NCBI GenBank assembly: GCA_907165275.2
Contig: OU015654.1
Coordinates: 6,031,501-6,095,500 of the forward strand
Direction: 5' to 3'
Length of the DNA stretch: 64,000 nucleotides
Source of the DNA: Zygaena filipendulae
Lineage: Eukaryota; Arthropoda; Insecta; Lepidoptera; Zygaenidae
Positions 12,801 to 21,869 of this stretch are shown here, piece after piece; position 1 is the first letter of the stretch, and the number at the start of each line of letters is the position of its first letter. Made by a program: the position numbers and the translations under genes. The notes under the pieces were generated by a model. The model was not told the DNA's origin and ran no database searches. It saw only the letters and a program-made list of their open reading frames with translations.

Positions 12801-15800
12801 GAACTCCGAAATTACAGCGGATGAAATCGCGGGGGACAGTTAGTTTATATATAAATTGGAGTTCCCGGGGGAACCACTTATTTCACACGGGTGAAACCTC
12901 GGGAATCAACTATGGGTAAATTTAAATTAACTTGCTTCTGTATCATAATCTATATAAAAAAAAATTAATCGCCGATATGTATGTGATCGCATAATTTCCA
13001 ATCGACGACGCGACGGCACCAAATCGGAGAATTTCTTTTTTGTTTCGTTATTGTCAAGATAAGGTTTAAATAAAAGAAGTTTGGAGTTCCTGCGGTAATT
13101 CCGAAACTCACGCGGGTGAAGCTCTGAAAGGGTTTTACCGATTTTGACGGGACTTTTACTACTAATTAGCGGATGTTATAAGGAGTAAATTAGGCTATTT
13201 TAGAGTTCCTGCGGGAATTCCGAGCCAATTCCTGCGTATCACAAGTTGGGTATCGGGTTATTTTAATGATAAATACGTAACGTAACGTGTAACGTGACGT
13301 TTGTGTTATAGAGCCTGCTCAGCCTGCTGGAGTGCCCGGTGTGCCTGGAGTGCATGGAGCCGCCCATGGCGCAGTGCCGGCGCGGGCACCTCGTGTGCGG
13401 CCGCTGCCGCGCGCGCCTCGCCTCCTGCCCCGTGTGCCGCGCCGCCTTCTCGTCCGTGCGCAACAGGGCCATGGAAGGGGTGCGTGTGCACTATGCGTCA
13501 TATATTCTATTATCTCTTCTCCCGCCAATGTTTACTTCAATTCCTTTCGATTTTTCAAAGGTTGACTGGAAGAAATCCTCTCGGGGATAAGTCCGCCTTT
13601 GAGCATAAATTACAATTGATCTAAAGTCATCGACCGTCTCACGGGTCGGTTAAGATACCTAATGAGGCAGTAAGCTTAATGTAACGTACTTAAATTCATT
13701 GTAAAAGCATTGCTTGCGCTCATTGTTGGAAAACATAATGAATAAATAATAAAAATAATAGATATGAGGCTGACCACGTGTATGTTCTGATATAAGCTGT
13801 GACCACTGGGCCAGTTACTGAGGAGAAATTCGTTCCGTTATAGCGGACAGTAGGTATACTGCCGCAGTATCCTAGGGTAGGCAGTATCGACGCCATTTTT
13901 GCACTGTGGGCATTGGCGTTTTCGAGGTAAGGTACCTTTCGGGTTAAAGAGCATTTATTCTCATAAGAATATACATATATATTCGCTTACATGAGAAATT
14001 AAAAACTAAGTACAAACACCATGTCGTCACACCTTTAGTGGTTTGATCACGTGATCAACCTCGGACCAATGATTGGTCTTCTTCTTCTTCTTCAATTACG
14101 GAGAAATCTATCGCGATTTATCGTATTTAATTCTGCCAATGTATTTTTAGCAATTAAAATAATTATGGCGGAACGCCAAAATCGTGTCGGTCGGTTGACA
14201 TGAGTGGTCGACAGCGTGACAAGACGTGCGTTCCCTTCAAAACAGTAACCAGTATAGCTCAGTATAAAGGAACGGCTTCGCAGTATACTAACCTTTCATA
14301 CCTTACAGTGCTATCAGTAATAACGGCACATACCCTACGTGGCACAGTAACAGTGAGCTGTTGTGTAAACAAATGCAGGTGGCGGAGATGCTACGCTACC
14401 CGTGCCGGCACGGCTGCGGGCGCGAGGTGCGGCTGCGCCGGCGCAGGCCGCACGAGGCGAGCTGCGCGCTGCGCCGCTACGCGTGCCCCGCGCCCGCCTG
14501 CGCCGAGCGGCCGCGCCTGCCGCACGAGCTGCTGCAGCTGCACTTCCAGGTGACTGAGCGAGCACGGCAAGGGACCGCTGGGTGCACCCTGTTCAGGGTG
14601 GGTAGCTAAGTGCCTACCGCGGGTTCGATTCCCGGTGCCATGGGGTTTGTGTGATCAACACTCGGTTGGGCGTATTTATATTGATCGGTTTTATCAGCGT
14701 GTCACCCTTTTCACCATACATAAATCTAATATGTAAAAGATAATTATTTATTCCTCAAGTAACGGAGATTCGTACATAAAAAAAGAATTAAGGTACTTCT
14801 GCAAAATCCTACTAATATTATAAATGTGAAAGTGTGAATGTTGGGATGTTTAGATGTTTGTTACTCAATTACACAAAAATGGCTGAATGGATTTGGATGA
14901 AATTTGGCATGCACATTGTCAGGGGTACAGAGAAGGACATGGGGTACTTTTTATCCCGGAATTCCCGCGGGAACTCCGAAATTACCGCGGGTGAAACCGC
15001 GGGGCACAGCTAGTAATAAATAATTTAAGGGGTTGTTACATTTTTTACCGATTTTAAAAAATTTGCTGTTCGACGACTGTTACAATCAAAGTGACAAAAA
15101 TTTAGTCTTTAGTCCGTTGCATGCAGATCTACAAAAAACATTTGGTCACTTATTTTTCCTTTTTTACGTAATCTCAAAATAACGGTGGTGCATTGAGTCG
15201 AAATGTGGCGTGTCGTCACGATCTCCCACTCCTTAACTTTATCTAAGTATTTTTCATTAATTTGAAAAAGTAAAAAAATACGGGTCTGTAATTTTTTTTA
15301 TTATCTAACTGACGGACTAAACAGAATTTTGATTTTCGTACAAACTAATACAATATTCAAGTTCAAAACAAATATAAAACTATAATATTATATATTTGTT
15401 TTGACGTCGAAAAGAGCCACACACAGAGGGCCAACTTTGAATAAAATAAAATTATTGAACTGTGACTTAATTTTATAACGTAGTAATTTCGCAACCCCAG
15501 TGCGAGCACCCGTCGATGGTGAAGCAGGGGTGCCAGCACTCGTTCAGCGTGAAGCTGAACTTGGAGCAGCACGAGCACTGGTTCGTGTCGGCGCTGAGCG
15601 AGGTGTTCCACGTGCGCGTGGACGTGGACGTGCGCACGTCGGGCGTGGTCGTGTACGCCGCGTACATCGGCCCCAAATGCAACGCCAGCCGGTACACGTA
15701 CCAGGTATGATACCGATATACCAGCCCGCTGACACGTCGTACAAATGAACTGATTCAAGCACTCCCCACAAGCAAAGGCGGTTGGCTTGCACGTACGCAT

Positions 15801-18800
15801 GGAGGACGACTGGAGAGCGTATGCGGGGGCAACCGCACTCACCAAACATATGTAATTTGGAGCTTGGAGCAAATATTAGCGAATTTTTCCGTCATTCGAG
15901 TTGTTTCTATGGTCACGTACACATGTCACGCGCTCTCGTTTTAAAGACAAAAAAAACTAAAAACAATGCCTAGTTGTGCAATTAAATGGTGTGGAAAGCG
16001 CAGTGCCACTTCAAGTTACACAAAGGATGACATAACATTTCACAAGTGATTTTCCATCCAATTTTGACAATTTGAATATAAACATAAAAAAAATGTAATT
16101 CCTAATTTCTAAGACAACCCCGTTGATGTCTTTCATGTTGTCTCTTTCTAATACGCGGATATGTACGTTAGCAAATCTCTTTTTCCTTCCTATAGTGCTG
16201 TCCGCAGCATCGTAACAAATTTGTATCGACACAATTTATAATTATCGACAATCTAATATATATAAATCACGTGTCACGTTGTTTGTCCGCGATGGACTCC
16301 GAAACTACTGAACGGATTTTGATAAAATATTGCAACCATTTATAATATGGTCCAACTTAAAAGATAGGATAGTTTTTATCCCGGAATTCCCTCGGGAACT
16401 GAAGTACATAGAGTACTTTTTCCCGCAACCTCCGCGGGAACTCCGAACCGCGGATGAAATCGCGGGGGACAGCTAGTAATATTATAAAAACGAATGAACT
16501 CAAAAACTACTGAACAGGTTTCAAAAATTCTTTCACCATTAGAATGCTACGTGATTCCTGAGTAACATAGGATGTTTTTAACAGAGTTTCTGCGGGAGTT
16601 CCAAAGTTCACGCGGGTGAATCTTCGAAACGGTTAGACCGATTTTGACGGGACTTTCACTGGCAATTAGCTAATAGTACGGGAGATACCGATGCTAATTC
16701 GGGAGCGACTCGAGCGTCGTTGGGACCTATTGGGTTTTGAAGATTAGGAGATATAAACAAAATAAGGTCATATGATATTTTTTCATTCACCGGTGGGTTT
16801 AGCTTCTACAGGCTTTCAAAAATGTAAAAAAAAATATTAAAATGGAAATACTCGAGCGCGTCAGATATTGTAGTTTAGATACTCCAAGGTGTCTCTGATA
16901 TCGAAAATATATTCATCTGCCGATTTGCGTGGTGGGGGTGGCCATCCGGAAGTGGAGAAAATGAAAAAAAAAAACATTTACTCCAGCGCGTCAGATATTC
17001 AAAGGGGATGTTAAGTGAGCCCTAAAAATGCTCCCCTTCGAAAATCTGCCAATTTGGAGGTGACGCAAGGTAGTAGCGAATTTTTGAAAATGCAAAAAAA
17101 AATCTCAATTTTGAAATACTCGAGCGTGTCAGATTATTTTACAGAAGGTTCAGCTTGCACTCCAAGTTATGTTGGCTTAAAATCTGACAATAATTTTGAG
17201 GGGTATTATTAATCTGACTGCTAGAAACAAAAATTATGATTTATATTTAAGATTTTTTTTTCTTTCTGACGTGTAAGTTTAATAACTTTATGAGCTATTT
17301 CTTTTTCACAAAAAACACACTTTATATTTCTATGAAATATGTAAAAGCTCACAAAATATCATTCACAAAACTAACTTTAAAGCACAAACAAGCCAGAGCG
17401 TTTTACATAATATAATAACATGAACGCGTTGTTTTGTGATGAGCTTTATTATATAATATATATAATTACATTAAAGTGAAAGGTTATAGGTGAACCTATA
17501 GTTTGATGTAATACTTACCTTAACTTATTTTAATATGTATTTTAACCGACCAAAAAAGTTATAATTTGACACGTTTAGCGCCGTGATATACTGTGATGAC
17601 GTTATGGCGACGGAAAGTAGTGTGAGGACGGTGCGAGAGAGTGAGAGATAGAGAAAAAGTAAAAGAGAAAGAAAGACAGAGATATGAATAGGCACATGTT
17701 TCACTGCAGCTGCTCGTTCGATTCGAAGACGATTTTTGTTTCTTCGGCTTATGAAAATCGGCAGATTATATTTTTCCCGCTATCCTTGAGTTATTTACTT
17801 TAAAATAAAAAATAAATCAACTGCGCTCGAGAATGTCGAAGTTGCGTTTTTTTTTTGCAAGTTTGTGATCCTCTAACTCCCTTACGTCACGTTCAAATGG
17901 TCAGATTATTCATATACATACTTCTCACTATGTAATTAACCCACCATATCTTAATCTGACGCGCTCGAGTATTTCGAGTTATCGATTTTTTTTTACTAAT
18001 CTGATCGGTTATTCTAGACGCACCCACCAGTGTAGAGGGCCTATATTTGGTGGAGGTACTCAACATGGTGCAAGGTACCCCCCTTATGTTCATCTGACGC
18101 GCTTTAGCTAATCCACAAATCCCCTCTTGGCGGTCCGTACTATAATGCTCTAAGGAGTAAATTAAGCTACTTTAGAGTTACTGTGGGAATTTCAAAGCAC
18201 ACTTGGGTGAATTAACCGAAATGATTGGACCTATTTTGACAGAACTTTCACTGCTAATTAGCTGATATTATAAGGAGTAAATCATCATCCAAATTACTTA
18301 ACAATCGTTGTTCTTAATATTTCGTGGGATACGATTTATTACCAGATATAAACTTTCACCAATTTGAAATAGACTCTACAAATCACTTAGTGGACTTGGC
18401 TTCATGTGTAGCAAAAAAATATATTGATACCCGACTGACATTTATTTTTAAAAACAATAAAAACGCAAAAGAGTATATACGTAAAACATACTCTAAACTT
18501 ATTCATTATGTATTTTAACATTTTATCACCTGTATTATTTAAAAATCGAACTCGTAATCACATCGCAGACCAATCCCTAAACTAAAGTAGTAATTTCATA
18601 ATAGTGTGACCTTACTTTTACCAATGAGAAGTCAAAAATTTATCGATATCGATATTTTATTTAGTTACTGTTTTTTTCAGCCCTAAAAATTTTGTTTACT
18701 TTACGTCAGCCAATCGCACGCAGTGAATGTTGCCTCTGCCCCCGCCGTAAATCAATGAGAAGTGTTTAGAACAAAAATGCTTCGTTGCGCTCTCCAGTCG

Positions 18801-19837
18801 TCCTCCATGCACGTACGTGACGTGTTGTGCTTGCGTGCGTATCGTAAGGCAGCGAGCTGACAGTTACTATCATCTGCCACTTGCCAGTGAATAATTGAGA
18901 CATTTAGATTCTGCATGTGTCAAACTTTCCTCGGTCTTTACCAAGGTCATTTTCGCGGGGTACGAGGATTGTAGAGGCATGAAATTGGTGAGAGGCGGAG
19001 TGTCACTTCTTTATATGATCTCTATTATTTGCCGATACGCGCACTGTAGTTCCTGAGATTAACGCGTTCAAACAAACAAACTTTTCAGCTTTATAATATT
19101 AGAATAGATTAGAATTTTACTATGGAAATGCCAGGCATTGGCATAGTAAAATTCTAACTAACTAGTGCTTGAAAGACTGACTCTAAAATGGGTGCATAGT
19201 TTCAATACGAAAACTTCACCGTGTATTTAACAGTAGTAAACTATTCATAAACCCGTTTCGAAACTAGATTGATTTATTTCCCATTTGAAAAGCCGACCTG
19301 CTTAGTGTTTTTAAGGTGATTCAAAATAGGTATGTCCAATTGAATTGTGCAATTGAATTTCATAATGTGTAGAATATAGATGGCATACAATCTAGCCCAG
19401 TTATAATTTAACTTTGCTGGTACTGTGAGGATACTTACAAGTTGAAGCTAAGGTCCGTATTTATAAACGCTACTTAAATCTGATACGCATCATAAGAGGT
19501 CTCTAACTTTGTAACCTTTTGAGGAGCGTAAATAAATTCGGACCCGGGATTCCGTGTTATTGACATGGTATTTGAACGCTCCAAGGTCACGGTGGAGGGG
19601 CTGAACAACGGACGGCGGCTGGTGTACTCGCGCGTGACGCACAGCGACTTGGAGAGTTACTTCCTCAACCTGAGTCGCCAGGATTGCTTCCACCTGAGCT
19701 TCGACCAGGCGCTCAACTTTCTCCGAATCAAAAACGGGCACTGCGACCAAGCCTCCCAAGTCAAACCCCTCAATTTCACCGTAGAAATCATCAAATCGGA
19801 GAATGTACAGGAGTTAAGAGATGATTCGGATTCCTGA
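552..19837 (+). CDS. SIAH/SINA-like RING E3 ubiquitin ligase (5' partial)
   Basis: Exons: 552-727, 807-872, 9352-9531, 9991-10136, 10517-10586, 10767-10813, 13312-13479, 14379-14549, 15501-15704, 19586-19837. All have AG/GT borders and phases agree at all nine junctions, giving 492 visible residues and a TGA stop. Residues 229-284 form a C3HC4 RING, 285-341 a SIAH-type double zinc finger, and 342-492 the substrate-binding (TRAF-like) domain. By family knowledge it transfers ubiquitin from an E2 to bound substrates for proteasomal turnover in the cytoplasm or nucleus. It differs from canonical SINA in a long N-terminal region of at least 228 residues that I do not recognise, and in a diverged substrate domain, so it is probably a SINA paralogue rather than the sina orthologue. 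The start codon lies left of the window. AATAAA near 19934 is a candidate poly(A) signal. The join of the first two exons to the rest across an 8.5 kb intron rests on phase agreement only. Confidence 0.85.
1740..2578 (+). repeat. Interspersed repeat, copy 1 of an inverted pair
   Basis: This copy is similar, in opposite orientation, to 17522-18125. Shared landmarks are the CTCGAGCGC..CAGAT motif, a GATCACAAACTTGCAAAAA block, an AGCCGAAGAAACAAAAATC block, GAGCAGCTGCAG, and CTCGCACCGTCCTCACACTA. A minus-strand open frame (2097-2378) lies inside it, but the other copy stops early, so I do not call it a gene. The family is not identified. Confidence 0.75.
4023..4247 (-). repeat. Lepidopteran interspersed repeat (GCGGTTTCACCCGCG family)
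   Basis: The copy begins TAGCTGCGCCCCGCGG and ends AATATTAGTAGGAT. It includes the typical ATGTGCATGCCAAATTTCAT and CCGTTCAGCCGTTTTTGCGT blocks. Other copies or fragments in the window lie near 1603-1660, 4474-4793, 9548-9755, 10378-10450, 14806-15018, 20579-20760, 26753-26936, 27762-27910, 28570-28690, 39160-39298 and 59405-59460. I know the family as abundant in Lepidoptera but cannot name its class with certainty. Confidence 0.8.
4474..4793 (+). repeat. Lepidopteran interspersed repeat, partly duplicated copy
   Basis: This is the opposite orientation of the same family as 4023-4247. The CACATTGTCAGGGG / GTTGTCAAGGGTA block and the ATCCCAAAATCCCACGGGAA / CTCGGAATACCCGTGGGA block each occur twice, as if one copy inserted into or duplicated within another. 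It ends GGGTGAAACCGCGGG..CTAGCT. Confidence 0.75.
4887..5003 (+). repeat. 117-bp inverted repeat, left arm
   Basis: This sequence is nearly identical to the reverse complement of 8765-8880, including ACGCAAAAGCTTTTCCCCTG and GAAACTTCGTAAATAGG. The two arms point toward each other and frame about 3.8 kb. No target-site duplication was obvious at the outer ends. Confidence 0.85.
6111..7101 (+). repeat. Tandem array of ten 100-bp units
   Basis: The units start at 6111, 6211, 6311 and so on up to 7011, with exactly 100 bp spacing throughout and no indel until the last unit. Each unit opens with a CACGTGATCACATAGATA core (CACGTG intact in eight of ten units, CTCGTG in the second, CATGTG in the ninth). 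It is followed by a GAAGTTTGAGTACCAACACG segment and a TTTCCGAGATATAGGCTAT segment. Units differ by a few substitutions. There is no spacer and no coding continuity, because 100 is not a multiple of three. Confidence 0.95.
8765..8880 (-). repeat. 117-bp inverted repeat, right arm
   Basis: This is the reverse complement of 4887-5003 with only a few differences. It ends in GAGAAAACAAGTACGGAGGCT. Confidence 0.85.
9352..10813 (+). CDS. SIAH-like gene, exons 3-6 (low-complexity acidic linker)
   Basis: Four exons, 9352-9531, 9991-10136, 10517-10586 and 10767-10813, encode about 148 residues before the RING. Exon 3 is GC-rich at its 3' end and has a GCCGCCGAC-type 9-bp repeat that gives an Ala-Ala-Asp tract of about 15 residues. 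Exon 4 is acidic and Asn/Gln-rich (for example EIDEEPDENQNRNNGN). Exons 5 and 6 encode a basic patch (RGLKRQRD) and a short acidic turn. The composition suggests a disordered linker. Introns 3-5 are short (about 460, 380 and 180 bp); intron 3 begins with a remnant of the GCGGTTTCACCC-type repeat. Confidence 0.7.
10290..10375 (+). repeat. Interspersed repeat with ATGACGTCACGA core
   Basis: This short copy has TATACTTAGTGATGACGTCACGA followed by CTAAACTTTAATG. Similar copies lie at about 15190-15255, 40944-41010 and 56470-56560, and a weaker trace near 26340. The core contains a palindromic CRE-like TGACGTCA. The family is not named. Confidence 0.65.
11014..12621 (+). mobile_element. Tc1/mariner-like DNA transposon, non-autonomous
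   Basis: The element begins CAGGCTGTTGTTTTGGTCAA and ends with the inverted counterpart AACAACAGCTTG. The two ends match over about 40 bp and are flanked by TA on both sides, the target duplication of this superfamily. At 1,608 bp it could have held a transposase gene, but only broken parts remain. It sits in intron 6 of the SIAH-like gene in the same orientation. Bases 11150-11415 are an extreme GC/CpG-rich block just before the transposase ATG. Confidence 0.85.
11419..12006 (+). pseudogene. Decayed mariner-like transposase
   Basis: An ATG at 11419 opens a frame beginning MARSFAGLTNSEIYDLL, an N-terminal helical segment. The frame shifts near 11690-11750, where RWIGRGGPIPWPPRSPDLTQ followed by LDFYLWGDVK appears. 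This is the classic C-terminal catalytic-core signature of Tc1/mariner-like transposases in insects. A second shift near 11868 leads to HDEYDTLKQEILNALE and a tail ending near 12006. The middle of the catalytic domain is missing, so the protein cannot be functional. Confidence 0.75.
12623..12850 (+). repeat. Interspersed repeat, direct copy A
   Basis: This copy is nearly identical to 16256-16483 in the same orientation, from TATAAATCACGTGTCACGTT to GAAATCGCGGGGGACAG. It is a subfamily of the GCGGTTTCACCC-type repeats. Copy A abuts the right end of the mariner-like element. Confidence 0.85.
13312..13479 (+). CDS. SIAH-like gene, RING-finger exon
   Basis: This phase-0 exon of 56 codons encodes the full RING: C-x2-C-x10-C-x3-H-x2-C-x2-C-x6-C-x2-C. 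It includes the family signature CRRGHLVCGRC and ends with RNRAMEG, equivalent to the RNLAME motif that follows the RING in SIAH/SINA. All eight zinc ligands are present, so E2 binding should be intact. The exon is strikingly GC-rich compared with the flanking introns, and this produces several long spurious ORFs on both strands. A GTGCGT donor follows. Confidence 0.9.
14379..14549 (+). CDS. SIAH-like gene, double zinc-finger exon
   Basis: This phase-0 exon of 57 codons begins VAEMLRYPC and ends QLHFQ. The order of Cys and His residues (YPCRHGC, PHEASC, YACPAPAC, LPHELLQLH) matches the two SIAH-type zinc fingers that link the RING to the substrate-binding domain. It is even more GC-rich and arginine-rich than the RING exon. 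A SINE remnant starts about 10-15 bp beyond the donor. Confidence 0.88.
14562..14690 (+). repeat. tRNA-derived SINE remnant
   Basis: It contains a B-box-like GGGTTCGATTCCCGG and the lepidopteran SINE continuation GTTTGTGTGATCAACACTCGG. The A-box side is poor. It begins directly after the donor of the SIAH-like zinc-finger exon. Confidence 0.6.
14806..15018 (+). repeat. Lepidopteran interspersed repeat (GCGGTTTCACCCGCG family)
   Basis: A well-preserved copy from AATCCTACTAATATTATAAA to GGGTGAAACCGCGGGGCACA, in SIAH-like intron 8. It matches the reverse complement of 4023-4247. Confidence 0.8.
15501..19837 (+). CDS. SIAH-like gene, substrate-binding domain exons 9-10
   Basis: Exon 9 (15501-15704, 68 codons) and exon 10 (19586-19837, 83 codons plus TGA) encode the beta-sandwich SINA domain. 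Visible landmarks are GCQHSFSVKLNLEQHEHWF, YAAYIGPK, and the exon-10 start VTVEGLNNGRRLVYSRV, which aligns with the NGHRRRLTWE strand of SIAH. The acceptor is CTCCAAG at 19585; a stop lies in frame not far upstream, which fixes the exon start. The C-terminus is acidic (ELRDDSDS) and extends slightly past the usual SIAH end. Identity to canonical SINA is low here, which suggests different substrate choice. Confidence 0.85.
16256..16483 (+). repeat. Interspersed repeat, direct copy B
   Basis: Partner of 12623-12850 with near-identical sequence; a small deletion near 16446 separates them. The high similarity implies recent spread. Confidence 0.85.
17522..18125 (-). repeat. Interspersed repeat, copy 2 of an inverted pair
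   Basis: Reverse-orientation copy of 1740-2578, with the same order of GTGTGAGGACGGTGCGAGAG, CTGCAGCTGCTC, AGCCGAAG (reverse) and CGCGCTCGAGTATTTCGAGT blocks. Small indels separate the copies. Confidence 0.75.
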
Positions 19838-21869
19838 TTCGTATTCAATAGGTACAAATGATTTTAAAATATATTCTATATGTAAAGTAGCTTTATTTAT
19901 TTTTACGTTTTGAATTGAAAAATAATCCCTATAATAAATTAAAATTAGTTTTCTTTTTTTAAGAAAAAATATTAAACGAGTTTGGCAACAGAACAGAAAT
20001 TGTATTTTTTATTCATTAACAGTATTACGATGTGGTTTTTTCGCTGCCCTTTGTATTTTCATCTGTAACATTTCAACAAAATAATTTGCGATGTCCGCTT
20101 TCATCGCGCTCCCCATATTCATCGCTAAAAGACCCAAATTATCCGGAAAGAACATATTTTTTGTTTTTAAAGAGGGTTAATTTATAAAGGTAAAAAAAAA
20201 ATTTGCTAGGTTATTCTACTGTATAACCTAGCAAAAGTTGACATTTTTATGGTTTCGCGATATTTGTATTGACTATGTAGCCAGTGAAATACGAACAATA
20301 AAACTGAATAAGTAAATATCCAACCACTAATTTGATATTTAAAAATTGTTATAGCAGTCACAAAATATACATTACAATAAACATTAAAATACTAATGTAA
20401 TTCAATCAAGTTTAAAAGGCAACTGTTTTTTGTCGAGATTGAAATAGCAGGGGTTACAAACATTTTCCAAGGTAAAGTTCTAGTTTACTTTAAAGTTACC
20501 TATTGAATAAACTTATTTATTTATAACATAACATAATACCTATTTAAAGTATAACATAAAAGTTCAAAAATATTTAATAACTAGCTGTTCCCCGCGGGAA
20601 TTCCAGGATGAAAAGTACCCTATGTACTTCTCTCGACGATCGGTTGAGCCGTTAAGGCGTGAAAGCGTAACAAACAAACAAACTCACTTTCACATTTAGT
20701 AAGGACTAGCTGTCCCGCGCGGTTTCACCCGCGATAATTTCGAAGTTCCCGCGGAATTGTTCCATAAAAACTTTGCAACCCCTTTTCATCCCCTTCAGTG
20801 TTTTTTAACGTGCCTAAGCACAATACAATATTTCTTAATCATTTGGGTGATCACTATAAGAAAAAAAAAATTCATAGCGAAACCGCGAGAGCGCAACGAG
20901 CCAAAGCATGTACCTAGGTGTAGCCAGCGCCGACTCAGAGCTTCCTTTATCTCGAGTTACCTATTTTTTAGATGCTTTATGCTGATAACAATAAACAGTA
21001 GTGTGAGTTGTGACTCTTTGTTTGCGGGTAACCTAACCCACAGATAATATAATCCTGACCTAACTAGTGTAATAGGCTAGCTAACCATCACATAGGTAAA
21101 GAATAAAATACCTAACTTTTACTTCAAAAGTAAGGCAGGGAAAGATTAGTATTATAGAAAAAAACAAGCGATTCCGTCGAAAGTGTGGCATATTTTTATT
21201 CCTTAATAATTATTACATAATTATCTAAACAAAAAAGTTAATAACAGTCGAGTAAAAATATTTAATTCAACTTTCTACTTTGTACTTACTCTATAATCGT
21301 AACATGAGAATATTATGAATACAAAGGTTACATATTTACATGTTATATCGAGACTTAAATTATAAATTATGCTGTGGTTCAGAAATTACCTAAAAATTAG
21401 TCATAACACAGGTTCAGTAATTATTAGTCATACAAATCAAGCGGTCTCCTAGATTAAAATTATACAAAAATAAATTTAAATAAGGAACTAAACTGAATTT
21501 TCAAATATAATAAAGATTATATACATAATTACATAGTACGAGCAGAGTGTAAATATATTATTTAGTGAATTGGCAATTAGTGCGGCAAAATTCAGCCTAG
21601 GCCGCTGCGCTACACACTTGGCTCAGTACATGTTCTAGCGTTTTTTGCCCGCGCTCTCTATCCCGCAAAGAAAATTCTAAGAAGTTATAGTGTTATCGAT
21701 TCAACTGGGAAATGTAAAACACGCGTTATCGCGGAATGTGTAAACAAACCGCGTGCGTAAAACGCAAGTGTGAAACTGACAGTGGGGTTTACGCATTATT
21801 ATCAAAAATGTACTGTATGGGTATACTCTGCGGTTTATTTTTAAGACTATAACATCATAAAAAATAATT
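19838..21869. other. Convergent intergenic region between the SIAH-like gene and importin-13
   Basis: This 2 kb region separates the two stop codons. AATAAA signals near 19934 and 20297 could end the plus-strand transcript. On the minus strand, TTTATT at 21834-21839 (AATAAA in sense) or near 21193 could end importin-13. Repeat fragments of the GCGGTTTCACCC family lie at 20579-20760. No coding region is supported; the frame at 20757-21047 is likely chance. Confidence 0.6.

Larger units (their letters stand above)
15705..19585 (+). other. SIAH-like gene intron 9
   Basis: This 3.9 kb intron has no credible coding region. It contains the direct repeat copy at 16256-16483, a stretch (16800-17220) where a CTCGAGCG..TCAGAT motif recurs three times, and the inverted repeat copy at 17522-18125. 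Frames at 17015 and 18324 look like chance. Confidence 0.65.

Noticed and set aside
13263..13528. Several antisense and alternative frames over the SIAH-like RING exon
   Set aside because: They are shadows of the GC-rich coding exon in other frames.
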